Source: Hymenobacter jejuensis | GTDB lineage: Bacteria; Bacteroidota; Bacteroidia; Cytophagales; Hymenobacteraceae | Reading direction: 5' to 3' | Length of the DNA: 64,000 nt | NCBI RefSeq assembly: GCF_006337165.1 | Contig: NZ_CP040896.1 | Coordinates: 2,604,001 to 2,668,000 of the forward strand | Part shown: positions 17,800 to 26,384 of the stretch, piece after piece | How the letters are laid out: each line of letters begins with the position of its first letter | Position numbering within the stretch: position 1 is the first letter of the stretch | Notes under the pieces: generated by a model | The model's database searches: none | Told to the model about the DNA's origin: nothing | What the model saw: the letters and a program-made list of their open reading frames with translations, nothing else | Made by a program: the position numbers and the translations under genes

Positions 17800-18756
17800 A
17801 TGATGTTAAATATCAGATTAACAATTAGTTGTCTGCTGAGTATGTTGGGCTGCCTGAGCCTGTCGGGGATGGCGCAACAGGCGACGCAGCCTGTGCTGGT
17901 TTTTTCCTATTTCAAAGGCAACGGCGACGGCTTGCATTTGGCCTACAGCCGCGATGGCTACAACTGGACGGCCCTGCGGCACGACAGCACGTTTCTGCGG
18001 CCAACGGTGTCAAAAGACAAGCTTATGCGTGACCCGTGCATCATCCGGGGCGCCGATGGAAAGTTTCATATGGTCTGGACGGTGAGCTGGAACGACAAAG
18101 GCATCGGTTACGCCAGCTCGCTGGACTTGGTGCACTGGTCGGAGCAGCAATTTGTGCCCGTAATGCAACGGGAGCCCAACGCCCGCAACTGCTGGGCACC
18201 CGAAATCACGTACGACGCCAAGCGCAAGGAATACCTCATTTACTGGGCGACCACCATCACGGGCCAGTTTCCGGAAAGCCAGCAGCCGGGCGATAGCGGC
18301 TACAACCACCGCATCTACTACGTCACGACCAAGGATTTTAAAAAATACAGTCCTGTGAAACTGCTTTATAACCAAGGGTTTAATGTGATTGATGCCACGA
18401 TTCAGCCGGATGGCAAGCGCTATGTGATGTTTCTGAAAGACGAAACCCGCGAGCCCGCCCAAAAAAACCTGCGGGTGGCCTTCAGCGACCAGTTGCTAGG
18501 CCCGTACAGCAAGCCTTCGGCCCCGATCACCGGGAAATATTGGGCGGAAGGCCCCACGGCCACGCGCTTGGGCAACCAATGGATTGTGTACTTCGACAAA
18601 TACACCGAGCACCATTACGGCGCTGTCACGTCGCCGGACTTGCAGACGTGGACCGATGTTTCGGATAAAGTGCACTTCCCCGACGGCATACGGCACGGAA
18701 CCGTGTTTCCGGTGACGGAAAAGGAGTTGCAGGTATTGCTAAAGGAAGAGAAGTAA
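17800..18756 (+). CDS. Secreted GH43-like glycoside hydrolase
   Basis: The 318-residue product has a signal peptide ending in GMAQQ. It then shows a five-bladed propeller pattern of the GH43/GH62/GH32-like superfamily: RDPCIIRGADGKFHMVWT at residue 77 with a candidate catalytic Asp, WAPEITYD near 135, IDATIQPDGKRY near 200 and AEGPTATRLGNQW near 250 with the candidate general-acid Glu. Family members mostly cleave arabinosyl or xylosyl side chains from plant polysaccharides. No SusC/SusD pair is next to it, so it is not part of a visible polysaccharide locus. ATGs at 17800 and 17803 are equivalent. Confidence 0.85.
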   Translation: MMLNIRLTISCLLSMLGCLSLSGMAQQATQPVLVFSYFKGNGDGLHLAYSRDGYNWTALRHDSTFLRPTVSKDKLMRDPCIIRGADGKFHMVWTVSWNDKGIGYASSLDLVHWSEQQFVPVMQREPNARNCWAPEITYDAKRKEYLIYWATTITGQFPESQQPGDSGYNHRIYYVTTKDFKKYSPVKLLYNQGFNVIDATIQPDGKRYVMFLKDETREPAQKNLRVAFSDQLLGPYSKPSAPITGKYWAEGPTATRLGNQWIVYFDKYTEHHYGAVTSPDLQTWTDVSDKVHFPDGIRHGTVFPVTEKELQVLLKEEK

Positions 18757-18823
18757 GAACCTAAGGGTTGGTGCGCTAAACTTTTTTCGGGCTAAAAAGC
18801 TTATTGCGCCAAATCCTAAGAAT

Positions 18824-19513
18824 ATGAAAGTAGAAATCTGGTCCGATATCATGTGCCCGTTTTGCTACATCGGCAAACGGCGCTTCGAGCAAGCTCTGCA
18901 ACAGTTTGACCATCAAGAAGCTGTAGAAGTGCAGTGGCGAAGCTTCGAGCTAGACCCCAACATGCAGACGGTGCCCGGCCAAAGCATTCATGAGCTGTTG
19001 GCCGCTCGTAAAGGCGTGTCGGTGGCGCAAGGCAAGCAAATGAACGATCACATGGCTGGTATTGCGAAGGAAGTGGGCCTCGACTACGACTTCGACCGCG
19101 TCATCCCGACCAATACCTTTTTGGCACACCGCTTCATTCATTTGGCGGGTGAGCATAACCTCCAAGACGCAGCCAAAGAGCGCGTGCTGGCGGCTTATTT
19201 CACGGAAGGCCGGAATGTTGGCGACCTCGACACGCTGGCTAAGCTCGGCGCCGAACTCGGCCTGGATGCTGCGCAAGTGCATGCCACGCTCGAAACCGAC
19301 GCCTACACTAACCAAGTCCGGCTCGACGAGTACTTGGCCCAGCAAGTAGGCGTGCGCGGGGTGCCGTTCTTCGTCTTCGACGAAAAATATGCCGTGTCCG
19401 GCGCGCAGCCCAGCGAGCTGTTTCTGGAAGTACTGGAAAAGGTATGGAGCGAAACTCAACCTGTTGCACAAGACATGGAAGGAGCTTCCTGCGAAGTCGA
19501 CGGCGACTGCTAA
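18824..19513 (+). CDS. DsbA-family oxidoreductase (FrnE-like)
   Basis: The 229-residue thioredoxin-fold protein has the active site CPFC at residues 11-14 directly after the first strand. A large helical insertion follows, then the cis-proline loop GVRGVPFFVF near 185. No signal peptide is present, so it is cytoplasmic. It belongs to the DsbA/FrnE group of disulfide isomerase-like enzymes. The C-terminus has an extra Cys pair (SCEVDGDC). It is a single gene ending at a strong bidirectional terminator. Confidence 0.92.
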   Translation: MKVEIWSDIMCPFCYIGKRRFEQALQQFDHQEAVEVQWRSFELDPNMQTVPGQSIHELLAARKGVSVAQGKQMNDHMAGIAKEVGLDYDFDRVIPTNTFLAHRFIHLAGEHNLQDAAKERVLAAYFTEGRNVGDLDTLAKLGAELGLDAAQVHATLETDAYTNQVRLDEYLAQQVGVRGVPFFVFDEKYAVSGAQPSELFLEVLEKVWSETQPVAQDMEGASCEVDGDC

Positions 19514-19537
19514 ACGCAGTTGAAATTAGCCTAACTA

Positions 19538-19576
19538 CAAAAAGGCCTTTCTCCTGTGGGAGAAAGGCCTTTTTGT
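19538..19576. terminator. Bidirectional intrinsic terminator
   Basis: AAAGGCCTTTCTCC and GGAGAAAGGCCTTT form a perfect stem with A and T tracts on both sides. It lies between the convergent DsbA-like and HAD genes. Confidence 0.9.
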
Positions 19577-19602
19577 ATAGTGCTGATAATCAGATGCTTG
19601 TG
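19577..19602. repeat. Dispersed AT-rich palindrome copy
   Basis: GTGCTGATAATCAGATGCTT with core CTGATAATCAG, a perfect 10-base palindrome plus one base. It follows the terminator, close to the HAD gene stop. Confidence 0.55.
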
Positions 19603-19620
19603 ATTTTTATCTGGCTGAGG

Positions 19621-20238
19621 CTATAGTACGCCAAGCGCTTGCAATTCCGCACGCAACTGCTCCGGCGACTCGAAGTGAATGGTTTGCAAGCCCAAGGCTT
19701 GCGCGGCGTGGATGTTGCGCAGGTTGTCGTCGATAAACAGGGCTTGTTGCGGCGCCACGTTGTAGCGGGTGAGCAGCAGGTGGTAAAACTCGGGAAACGG
19801 CTTGCGCGATTTCTCTGTGCCCGATACCACAATGCCCTCGAACCAATGCAGAAACTCAAACTGCTCCAGCGCCACCGGAAACGTCTCCGCCGACCAGTTG
19901 GTGAGCGCGTACAGATGGTAGCGCTGGCTGCTTTTGAGCTCCGTCAGGATATCGACGGTGCCCTGGATAGCGCCGCCGAGCATTTCCGACCACCGGCCGT
20001 AAAAGTGCTCGATTAGCTCTTTGTGCTGCGGATGCTGGGCCACGAGCAACGCCGTACCCTCGGCCAGCGAGCGGCCGGCATCTTGCTCTTCGTTCCAGTC
20101 GGGCGAGGCGACATCGGTGAGAAACGCAGTCATTTCCTGCTCGTCCGGAATGAGTTTCTGGTACAGGTAGCGCGGGTTCCAGTCGATGAGCACGCCACCC
20201 AGATCGAAGATGATGGCTGTGATGGGAGATGACAACAT
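19621..20238 (-). CDS. HAD-superfamily phosphatase (YihX-like)
   Basis: The 205-residue product has HAD motif I IIFDLGGVL (nucleophile Asp12), motif II LTNWS near 105, motif III Lys in TEKSRKPFPEFY near 145 and motif IV FIDDNLRN near 170. The FDLGGVLIDWNPRYLY start matches the YihX/sugar-phosphatase branch, where the usual second Asp of DxD is absent. The substrate is probably a small phosphate ester. The gene starts 4 bases after the M1 peptidase stop, so the two are translationally close. The upstream in-frame start at 20304 lies inside the peptidase and is rejected. Confidence 0.9.
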   Translation of the reverse strand: MLSSPITAIIFDLGGVLIDWNPRYLYQKLIPDEQEMTAFLTDVASPDWNEEQDAGRSLAEGTALLVAQHPQHKELIEHFYGRWSEMLGGAIQGTVDILTELKSSQRYHLYALTNWSAETFPVALEQFEFLHWFEGIVVSGTEKSRKPFPEFYHLLLTRYNVAPQQALFIDDNLRNIHAAQALGLQTIHFESPEQLRAELQALGVL

Positions 20239-20242
20239 ATTG

Positions 20243-22144
20243 TTAGCGAATGACTTGTGTGATCTGTTTGCCCGGCGTCCACTTGTTGTTTTTCTCGTCG
20301 GCATCCATGAAGATACCGCCGGTCAGCTCCACTGACTGAATGGTTTTCTTGGTCGGCACTACGACGGTGGCGTGGCGTTGGTCGGCGCGCCAGATGGCCG
20401 GCGACTGGTGCAGCACCTCGTTGCTGCCGTCGGCGTACGTCACTTTCACATCGAAAGGCACTGCAAAGCCCCCGATGTTATTGATGGTAATGCCCTGGCC
20501 TTTTTTGGCCTTGCCGACTTTTTCCACGGCCAGATCGATGTAGTTGTTGGTGAAGAACCAATTGTTGAAAAACCAGTTCAGATCTTGGCCCGACGCGCTG
20601 GTAAACGAATTGAAAAAGTCCCACGGAATGGGGTGCTTGCCGTGCCAGCGGTCCATGTATTCGTGCAAGCTTTTCTTGAATAGCTCGTCGCCTAGCATGT
20701 CCTTAAGGGCCAAGTAGCTCAGCGATGGCTTGCCGTAGGCGTTGTTGCCGTAGCCCCGGCGCAGCTCGCTGGCCGGCGTGATGATGGGCAAATCCTGGCT
20801 CGAAGAAGGGTCATGGATCCAGCCGTTTACCCGAAACTGCTTGTAGAATTTGTCGGCTGCCTCCACCGATTTTTCGGTGCGCCCGATCAGCAATTCCCAA
20901 GTCGTGGCCCAGCCTTCGTCCATAAAGGCGTAACGGCTCTCGTTGATGCCCATATAGAATGGAAACCAGGTGTGTGCAATCTCATGATCCTCAACTAGTT
21001 GCGCAAATCCCAAATCGCTCTGCGGACTGTCGTTGACCATCATCGGGTATTCCATGTCGGCAAAGCCCTGAAACACGGTCATTTTCTCGAAGGGGTAGGG
21101 CACGCCGGGCCAGTTGCGCGAAAACCAGCCGAGCGAGTATTGCGCGTTTTTCACCGCCTGCCGAAAATCGACGGTAGAGTCGGCGTAGGCAGCCTGCACG
21201 CTGGCGCGGCGCTTGGTGGCATCATCGACGACTACGCTGGCGGCGTCCCACACGTAATGATCGCTGAGGCCGACGGTCATGTCGGAGATGTTGTTGGCCC
21301 GCCATTTCCAGATGTTGACTTTCTGCTGGGCCGTGACGCGGTGCTTGGCCAAGTCGTCGGCGGTGGCAATGTGCATCACGGCATCGCTGGTCATGGACTG
21401 CGCCAGCCGCTGCGCGAAAGGCGCCTGCAACACTTCCTGCGGATTCAGCAGCGTGCCCGTCGACCACACCACGTAGTTGGCCGGCACTTTTACCTGGAGC
21501 GTGTAGTTGTTGAAGTCGTTGTAAAACTCCTGCGCATCCGTGAAATCGAGGCGGTCCCAGCCGTTGTAGTCATCGTATACCGAGACTCTGGGGTAGAAAT
21601 ACGCCAGGAAGAACGTGGTCTTGTCGATCATGCCCTCGCGGCCGCTTTCAACGGAAAGCGGAAAGTGCCAGGCTACCGACATCCGCACCGAGTCGTGCGG
21701 CATCAGGGGCTTGGGCAGCGAAATCGTCTTCCAGGTGGCCTGCCCGGTATTGTTGGGGAAAGGCAGCGTTTTGCCCGCCACGGTAAACGTATCGACTTGC
21801 AGGCCGGAAGTCAGGTATTGCTCCGAGGCGTCGCCGTTGCGCGTTACACCGGGCTTGTGAATATTCTGTATGACCCTGATTACAATGCGTTTGAGCGTAT
21901 CCGGGCTGTTGTTGAAGTACGTAATTTGCTCGCTGCCTTTGATGTTGCGGTCGGGCGGCAGCGCCTGTACTTTGATGCTGTAGCGAGCCGTGTTTTGCCA
22001 GTACTTTTTGCCGGGCCGACCGTCCGGCGACCGGGTTTCTTTTTTGAATGCCTGCTGAATATCCCGCGGCATGTACAGCGATTGGGCCTGTGCACTCAGG
22101 CAAGCAGCCGACAGCAAAAGCGCTGCCGATAACGAACGAATCAT
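20243..22144 (-). CDS. Secreted M1-family metallopeptidase
   Basis: The 633-residue product starts with a signal peptide ending in SAQAQ. The zinc motif is HEIAH at residues 387-391, with the third ligand Glu 19 residues later in MDEGWATTWE, the M1 gluzincin signature. The exopeptidase motif is GFADMEYPMM instead of GxMEN, as in many Bacteroidota secreted M1 proteins. It probably releases amino acids or works on peptides in the periplasm. The start at 22144 is chosen for the signal. It is clustered with an M19 dipeptidase and the HAD gene on the same strand, which suggests joint peptide scavenging. Confidence 0.93.
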   Translation of the reverse strand: MIRSLSAALLLSAACLSAQAQSLYMPRDIQQAFKKETRSPDGRPGKKYWQNTARYSIKVQALPPDRNIKGSEQITYFNNSPDTLKRIVIRVIQNIHKPGVTRNGDASEQYLTSGLQVDTFTVAGKTLPFPNNTGQATWKTISLPKPLMPHDSVRMSVAWHFPLSVESGREGMIDKTTFFLAYFYPRVSVYDDYNGWDRLDFTDAQEFYNDFNNYTLQVKVPANYVVWSTGTLLNPQEVLQAPFAQRLAQSMTSDAVMHIATADDLAKHRVTAQQKVNIWKWRANNISDMTVGLSDHYVWDAASVVVDDATKRRASVQAAYADSTVDFRQAVKNAQYSLGWFSRNWPGVPYPFEKMTVFQGFADMEYPMMVNDSPQSDLGFAQLVEDHEIAHTWFPFYMGINESRYAFMDEGWATTWELLIGRTEKSVEAADKFYKQFRVNGWIHDPSSSQDLPIITPASELRRGYGNNAYGKPSLSYLALKDMLGDELFKKSLHEYMDRWHGKHPIPWDFFNSFTSASGQDLNWFFNNWFFTNNYIDLAVEKVGKAKKGQGITINNIGGFAVPFDVKVTYADGSNEVLHQSPAIWRADQRHATVVVPTKKTIQSVELTGGIFMDADEKNNKWTPGKQITQVIR

Positions 22145-22270
22145 ATAAACGGGGTTAGAAACAAACTTGTGTGTTAGGCAAAGGCAGCAATAACCGGCGG
22201 ACGTTGCATTGGCGGCCAAAGGAAGCAGTTGGCTGCCATTTTGTGCCCTCACCAACTGCCGGTCTTGCGC

Positions 22271-22768
22271 TCAACCTTCGTCCGCAGGCTTTCGGAACGG
22301 ATGACCGCCTGTAGCCAACTGCTTCAGTATCTGCATGCTACGTTCAAGCCGGGTTTCGGTGCGCTTGGCTCCGCCAACGTGCTGGGCGATAGCGCGTTTC
22401 ATACTAGGCCGAAGTTTCTGAAAGCCGGCGTCGGCTTCCGGCCACGCGTCCAGCCCTTCCGCCAGCTCCTCGGGCAACTCAATATGGTCGGGATCAGGGT
22501 CGGGGGCCAGCGTAAGGGTGATTTCTTGGCCCATCTCTACGCCCGAGGCTTGACGTAACTCTTTGCTAATCATGAGGTAGCGCTCGCCAGTGCGCATGGG
22601 TTGCAGGCCTAGCCGAAACGGATGGCCGTTGAGTGTGCCCATTACCCGCCGCACCGATTTGCCACCCAGCGCTTCCACAATTTCCAGCGGCACGATGGCA
22701 ATGGTCATGGGCATGAAGCTCGGCCCGCCCGGCTCGAGGCGGGCACGAAAGGTAAGCGTGCCTTCCAT
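22271..22768 (-). CDS. YdeI/OmpD-associated DUF1905 family protein
   Basis: The 165-residue product has a DUF1905 beta-barrel-like N-terminal half: FRARLEPGG, then a segment with VMGTLNGHPFRLGLQP and YLMISKELR near residues 45-70. The C-terminal YdeI/OmpD-associated helix pair follows (KLRPSMKRAIAQHVGGAKRT). These are small cytoplasmic proteins of unknown role. The ATG lies 3 bases after the stop of the M19 dipeptidase, which makes co-transcription very likely. No catalytic residues are apparent. Confidence 0.85.
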   Translation of the reverse strand: MEGTLTFRARLEPGGPSFMPMTIAIVPLEIVEALGGKSVRRVMGTLNGHPFRLGLQPMRTGERYLMISKELRQASGVEMGQEITLTLAPDPDPDHIELPEELAEGLDAWPEADAGFQKLRPSMKRAIAQHVGGAKRTETRLERSMQILKQLATGGHPFRKPADEG

Positions 22769-22771
22769 GTG

Positions 22772-24031
22772 CTAAAGCGTTGAGGGTTTGAGGTTTACTG
22801 CTTTGCTTTTGCCGTGCTCCACGGCCCGCATCACCCGGAAGAGGTTGCCACCCCAGATCTTTTCAATGTCTTTGCGCGAATAGCCCCGGCGCACCAGTTC
22901 GCGGGTAAGATTAGGAAACTCGCCCACGTCGCGCAGGTCGGCCAATTCGGTGCCGCCGTCGAAGTCGGAGCCAATGCCCACGTGGTCGATGCCGGCAATT
23001 TTTACGGCGTGATCTATTTGATTGACAGCATCTTGCACGGTAGCCAGCGGCACCGGAAACTGCTCCCTAATTGTGTTGAACTCCGCTAGTGCTTGCTGCT
23101 GGCTGGCTTCGGGCAGGCCATAAATGTTTAGGAAGCTTTTGATGTTCCATTTCGCAAAAAACGACTGCTCGGCGGCCTGCCGCTCGGGACTTTTGCTCTC
23201 CGTCTTGACGTAAGGACTAAACAGGTTCATCTGGATGACGCCGCCGTTTTTGGCCAAGGCCCGCAACATGTCGTCGCTGAGGTTGCGGGGCACGTTGCTG
23301 AGGGCTTTGCAAGCCGAATGGGAGGCAATAACCGGCACCTTCGAACGGCGCACCACATCGTAAAACGTGGAATCGGAGGTGTGCGAAATATCGACCATCA
23401 TGCCCAGGCGGTTCATTTCATCGACCACCTGCTCGCCAAACGGACTCAGGCCTTGGTATTCCGGTCCGTTGGGATCAGTGGAGGAGTCGCAGATTTCATT
23501 GTTGGACGAATGGCACAGCGTCATGTAGCGCGCCCCCAAGTCGTAATAGGTTTTCAGCAGCGACAAGTCCTTACCCACCGGATAGCCGTTCTCGATGCCG
23601 ATGAAGATGGCGTGCTTGCCGGTTTTGCCGATGCGCAACGCCTCGTCGGGCGTGGTAGCGAGCGCCAACTGCTCAGGGTGCTTTCTGACGGCAGACCGGA
23701 TGCTCTCAAAAATGGCCAGCGCTTTCTGTTTCGCGGCCTCGTGGCCAGCAGCCGTGCGCGGGCCCTGGCCCATGTACACGGCCCAGAAAGCCGCGTCGAG
23801 GCCGCCGCGCTGCATTTTGGGCAAATCTACCTGCGCCACCTTGGGGTCGTGGTCGATGGTAAGGTCGAAGCTGGGGTTGACTAAGTTTTCCGGGGTGTCT
23901 TCGTGGGTATCCACCGTAAAGGCGCGCTCGTGAATTTTCCGGGCCTTGGCCTCCAATGCGGGGTCGGAGGTCTGGGCAGTGGTGGTAAATGCCAACATAG
24001 ACAGCAAGCCAAGCGCGGCAATTTGTTTCAT
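22772..24031 (-). CDS. Secreted M19 (renal-type) dipeptidase
   Basis: The product has 419 residues with a signal peptide ending in TTTAQ. It is a zinc-dependent amidohydrolase-fold dipeptidase. Metal ligands are visible in VDTHEDTP near 40, IFIGIENGYP near 150, IASHSACKAL near 235 and IGSDFDGG near 360. It hydrolyses dipeptides, probably in the periplasm. The start at 24031 gives the cleaner signal; 24040 is in frame. It is the first gene of a leftward cluster with the DUF1905, M1 and HAD genes. The upstream 140 bases are shared with a divergent aminotransferase. Confidence 0.93.
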   Translation of the reverse strand: MKQIAALGLLSMLAFTTTAQTSDPALEAKARKIHERAFTVDTHEDTPENLVNPSFDLTIDHDPKVAQVDLPKMQRGGLDAAFWAVYMGQGPRTAAGHEAAKQKALAIFESIRSAVRKHPEQLALATTPDEALRIGKTGKHAIFIGIENGYPVGKDLSLLKTYYDLGARYMTLCHSSNNEICDSSTDPNGPEYQGLSPFGEQVVDEMNRLGMMVDISHTSDSTFYDVVRRSKVPVIASHSACKALSNVPRNLSDDMLRALAKNGGVIQMNLFSPYVKTESKSPERQAAEQSFFAKWNIKSFLNIYGLPEASQQQALAEFNTIREQFPVPLATVQDAVNQIDHAVKIAGIDHVGIGSDFDGGTELADLRDVGEFPNLTRELVRRGYSRKDIEKIWGGNLFRVMRAVEHGKSKAVNLKPSTL

Positions 24032-24144
24032 CGGGAACAAAAGCTAGGTAAGGCGCTTAAGGTAGCGAACGCCGCGCTCGCGACGGAAGCCCGCGGGCCG
24101 TATTCTTGAGAAAATGCCTTACTTTGAAATAGGCTTGTTTCATA

Positions 24145-24169
24145 AACATCTTATAATCAAATAGATAGT
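24145..24169. repeat. Dispersed AT-rich palindrome copy
   Basis: AACATCTTATAATCAAATAG lies directly before the ATG of the aminotransferase and may overlap its ribosome-binding region. Confidence 0.45.
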
Positions 24170-24171
24170 AC

Positions 24172-25035
24172 ATGGCTGATCCTGCTGATCTCTTTGCCTA
24201 CGTTCGGGGCGAAATTGTGCCGCTCGACCGCGCCTTTCTGCATGTGAGCGATTTGGCCATCCAGCGCGGCTACGGCGTGTTCGATTTCTTTAAAGTGGTG
24301 GATGGGCAGCCGTTGTTTTTGGAGCAGCACCTCGATCGCTTCGAGGCGTCGGCGCAGCAGATGGAGTTAGCGGTGCCCCTTTCGCGGGCGGCCCTCGAAA
24401 GCGCCATTCGGGAGTTGATTACGCGGCACGATTTACCGGTTTCGGGCGTGAAAGTGCTGCTTACGGGCGGCTACTCAACCGACGGCTACACGCCCGCCGA
24501 GGCCAATTTGGTCATGCTCCAACAGCCTTTTGCCTTCCCGACGCCGGCTCAAGTAGCGCAAGGAATCAGCATCATTTCCCACGACTACGTGCGGGAAATG
24601 CCCCCGGTCAAAACCATCAACTACACCATGGGCATCCGGCTGATCAAAGAACTAAAAGCCCACGGTGCCGACGACGTGCTCTACCACAAAAACGGCTTGG
24701 TAACGGAGTTTCCGCGCTCCAATTTTTTCATCGTCAAGCACGACAACACCGTAGTGACGCCCGCGCAGGATGTGCTGTGGGGCATTACGCGCCAAAACCT
24801 GCTGGGCCTGTCGGGTACGCCGTATCGCATAATGGAAGCGCCTGTAAATCTGCAAGATGTGCGCGAGGCCAAAGAAGCCTTCCTGACCAGCACCACCAAG
24901 CGCGTGCTGCCCGTCGTGCAGCTCGACGGTGCCCCCATCGGGTCGGGCAAGCCCGGTGCCGTTACGCTGGCGTTGCTGGACGCGCTGGTGGAGCTGGAAG
25001 AACGGCAGCTCAAAACCCTGCTGGAGAAACAATAA
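24172..25035 (+). CDS. PLP-dependent class IV aminotransferase
   Basis: The 287-residue product belongs to the branched-chain aminotransferase / aminodeoxychorismate lyase / D-amino-acid transaminase fold. Landmarks are RGYGVFDFFKVVDG near 37, the PLP Lys in VKTINYTMG near 146, VTEFPRSNFFIV near 180 with the cofactor-binding Glu, and TSTTKRVLPV near 245. The start ILxLDRAFL-like segment and size fit any of the three subtypes. I cannot tell which substrate is used. It is the upstream neighbour of the sphingolipid-type desaturase, 143 bases away on the same strand. Confidence 0.92.
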   Translation: MADPADLFAYVRGEIVPLDRAFLHVSDLAIQRGYGVFDFFKVVDGQPLFLEQHLDRFEASAQQMELAVPLSRAALESAIRELITRHDLPVSGVKVLLTGGYSTDGYTPAEANLVMLQQPFAFPTPAQVAQGISIISHDYVREMPPVKTINYTMGIRLIKELKAHGADDVLYHKNGLVTEFPRSNFFIVKHDNTVVTPAQDVLWGITRQNLLGLSGTPYRIMEAPVNLQDVREAKEAFLTSTTKRVLPVVQLDGAPIGSGKPGAVTLALLDALVELEERQLKTLLEKQ

Positions 25036-25156
25036 AACGGCAAAACTCACCCGAAAATCACCCGAAAAGCCGACCTTTAACGCCAAAGCACAACAGGGAA
25101 GTACGCTCAGCCGACCACGGCATTGGAGCGTCGGCGGACGGGAAGGTGATTTTGTA

Positions 25157-25178
25157 AAGATTTGATAAGTAAGTAGAT
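25157..25178. repeat. Degenerate dispersed palindrome before desaturase
   Basis: AGATTTGATAAGTAAGTAGA ends at the desaturase ATG. The right half has diverged. Confidence 0.35.
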
Positions 25179-26180
25179 ATGGCTCAAAGAATTTCTTCCT
25201 TCGTTGAAGTAGACACGACCGAGCCGCACCGCATTCGCACGCGGCAAATCGTGAAGGCGCATCCGGAGGTAAAGCAGCTGATGACGCGCAACCCCACCAC
25301 CTTCCTGATTGGGGTGGCCTGCGTAAGCGCACAGGTGCTGCTGGCGTACTTGCTGCGCAACCAAGCCTGGTACTGGACGCTGCCGGTGGCGTATCTGGTG
25401 GGCGCCTTCTTCTCGCACACGCTCTTTGTGGTGATTCACGAAGCGGCTCATAATCTGGTGTTTAAGAAGCTGTGGCAAAACGTGGCGGTGGGCATTATTG
25501 CCAACTTTCCTTCGGTAGTGCCCACGGCGATTTCTTTTAAAAACTTCCACATCAAGCACCATGTGTTTCAGGGCGTGCACGAACTCGACGCCGACCTGCC
25601 CGACTGGTACGAGGCCCGATTGATTCGCAACTACTCCTTGGGCAAAGCGATCTGGCTGTTTTTCTTCCCCCTGTTTCAGGTAATCCGCACGGTGCGGTGC
25701 CGCGAGGTGGCCGCCGTCGACCGCTACGTGGTGGCCAACTTTGTGGCGCAAGTAGCTTTTGATGTGGCCATTGTGTATTTCTTCGGCTGGACGGCCATGC
25801 TGTATCTGTTCCTGAGCTTCTGGTTTTCGGTGGGCCTGCACCCGCTGGGTGCCCGCTGGATTCAGGAGCACTACCTCACCCTCGACCCCCGGCAGGAAAC
25901 CTACAGCTACTATGGCCCGCTCAACGGCATCAACCTCAACGTAGGCTTTCACAACGAGCACCACGACATGCCCTCCATTCCGTGGAACAACCTGCCTAAG
26001 CTCAAGGCGGTAGCGCCTGAGTTCTACGAGCCGCTCCTGCACCACACGTCTTACACCAAGCTGTTTTTCCGTTTCCTTTTCGACCAAGAAATCAGCCTGT
26101 TTTCGCGTATTACCCGCAAAGCCCGCGGTCGCGCCACCCTTCAGGACAACTCCACCCCGGATTTGCAGCTGGTGAAGTAA
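25179..26180 (+). CDS. DES1-like sphingolipid delta-4 desaturase
   Basis: The 333-residue integral-membrane di-iron desaturase matches the eukaryotic dihydroceramide desaturase DES1 along its whole length, from memory of that family. The N-terminus has the DES-specific segment (EPHRIRTRQIVKAHPEVKQL). The three histidine boxes are HEAAH at 87-91, HIKHH at 124-128 and HNEHH at 258-262. The family hallmark ETYSYYGPLN precedes the third box. Four or more hydrophobic segments lie between. It should introduce a double bond into the long-chain base of (dihydro)ceramides, which many Bacteroidota make. The substrate in this organism is inference. No serine palmitoyltransferase gene is in this window. 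Confidence 0.85.
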   Translation: MAQRISSFVEVDTTEPHRIRTRQIVKAHPEVKQLMTRNPTTFLIGVACVSAQVLLAYLLRNQAWYWTLPVAYLVGAFFSHTLFVVIHEAAHNLVFKKLWQNVAVGIIANFPSVVPTAISFKNFHIKHHVFQGVHELDADLPDWYEARLIRNYSLGKAIWLFFFPLFQVIRTVRCREVAAVDRYVVANFVAQVAFDVAIVYFFGWTAMLYLFLSFWFSVGLHPLGARWIQEHYLTLDPRQETYSYYGPLNGINLNVGFHNEHHDMPSIPWNNLPKLKAVAPEFYEPLLHHTSYTKLFFRFLFDQEISLFSRITRKARGRATLQDNSTPDLQLVK

Positions 26181-26204
26181 GCCCCACGCGTAGCACGAGC
26201 ATTG

Positions 26205-26240
26205 CAAAGGCGCTGTTTCGCAAGAAGCAGCGCCTTTGTA
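26205..26240 (+). terminator. Intrinsic terminator of desaturase
   Basis: AAAGGCGCTG and CAGCGCCTTT form a perfect 10-bp stem with a 12-base loop, followed by a T-rich run. Confidence 0.85.
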
Positions 26241-26266
26241 TTTATTTGACTATCAAATAGTTATGT
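26239..26266. repeat. Dispersed AT-rich palindrome copy (good match)
   Basis: TATTTATTTGACTATCAAATA, with a core TTTGACTATCAAA palindromic but for its centre. It follows the desaturase terminator. Confidence 0.65.
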
Positions 26267-26384
26267 AGAAAGGATAATGCTGCTACGCACATCCTGTTTT
26301 GGCAGTGTCGGCTAATCCGCATTCCGGCTTATCTTACCTGATCCCATCGGCTTGCCGCTTTTTTCACTCAACCCCATTCCCACC

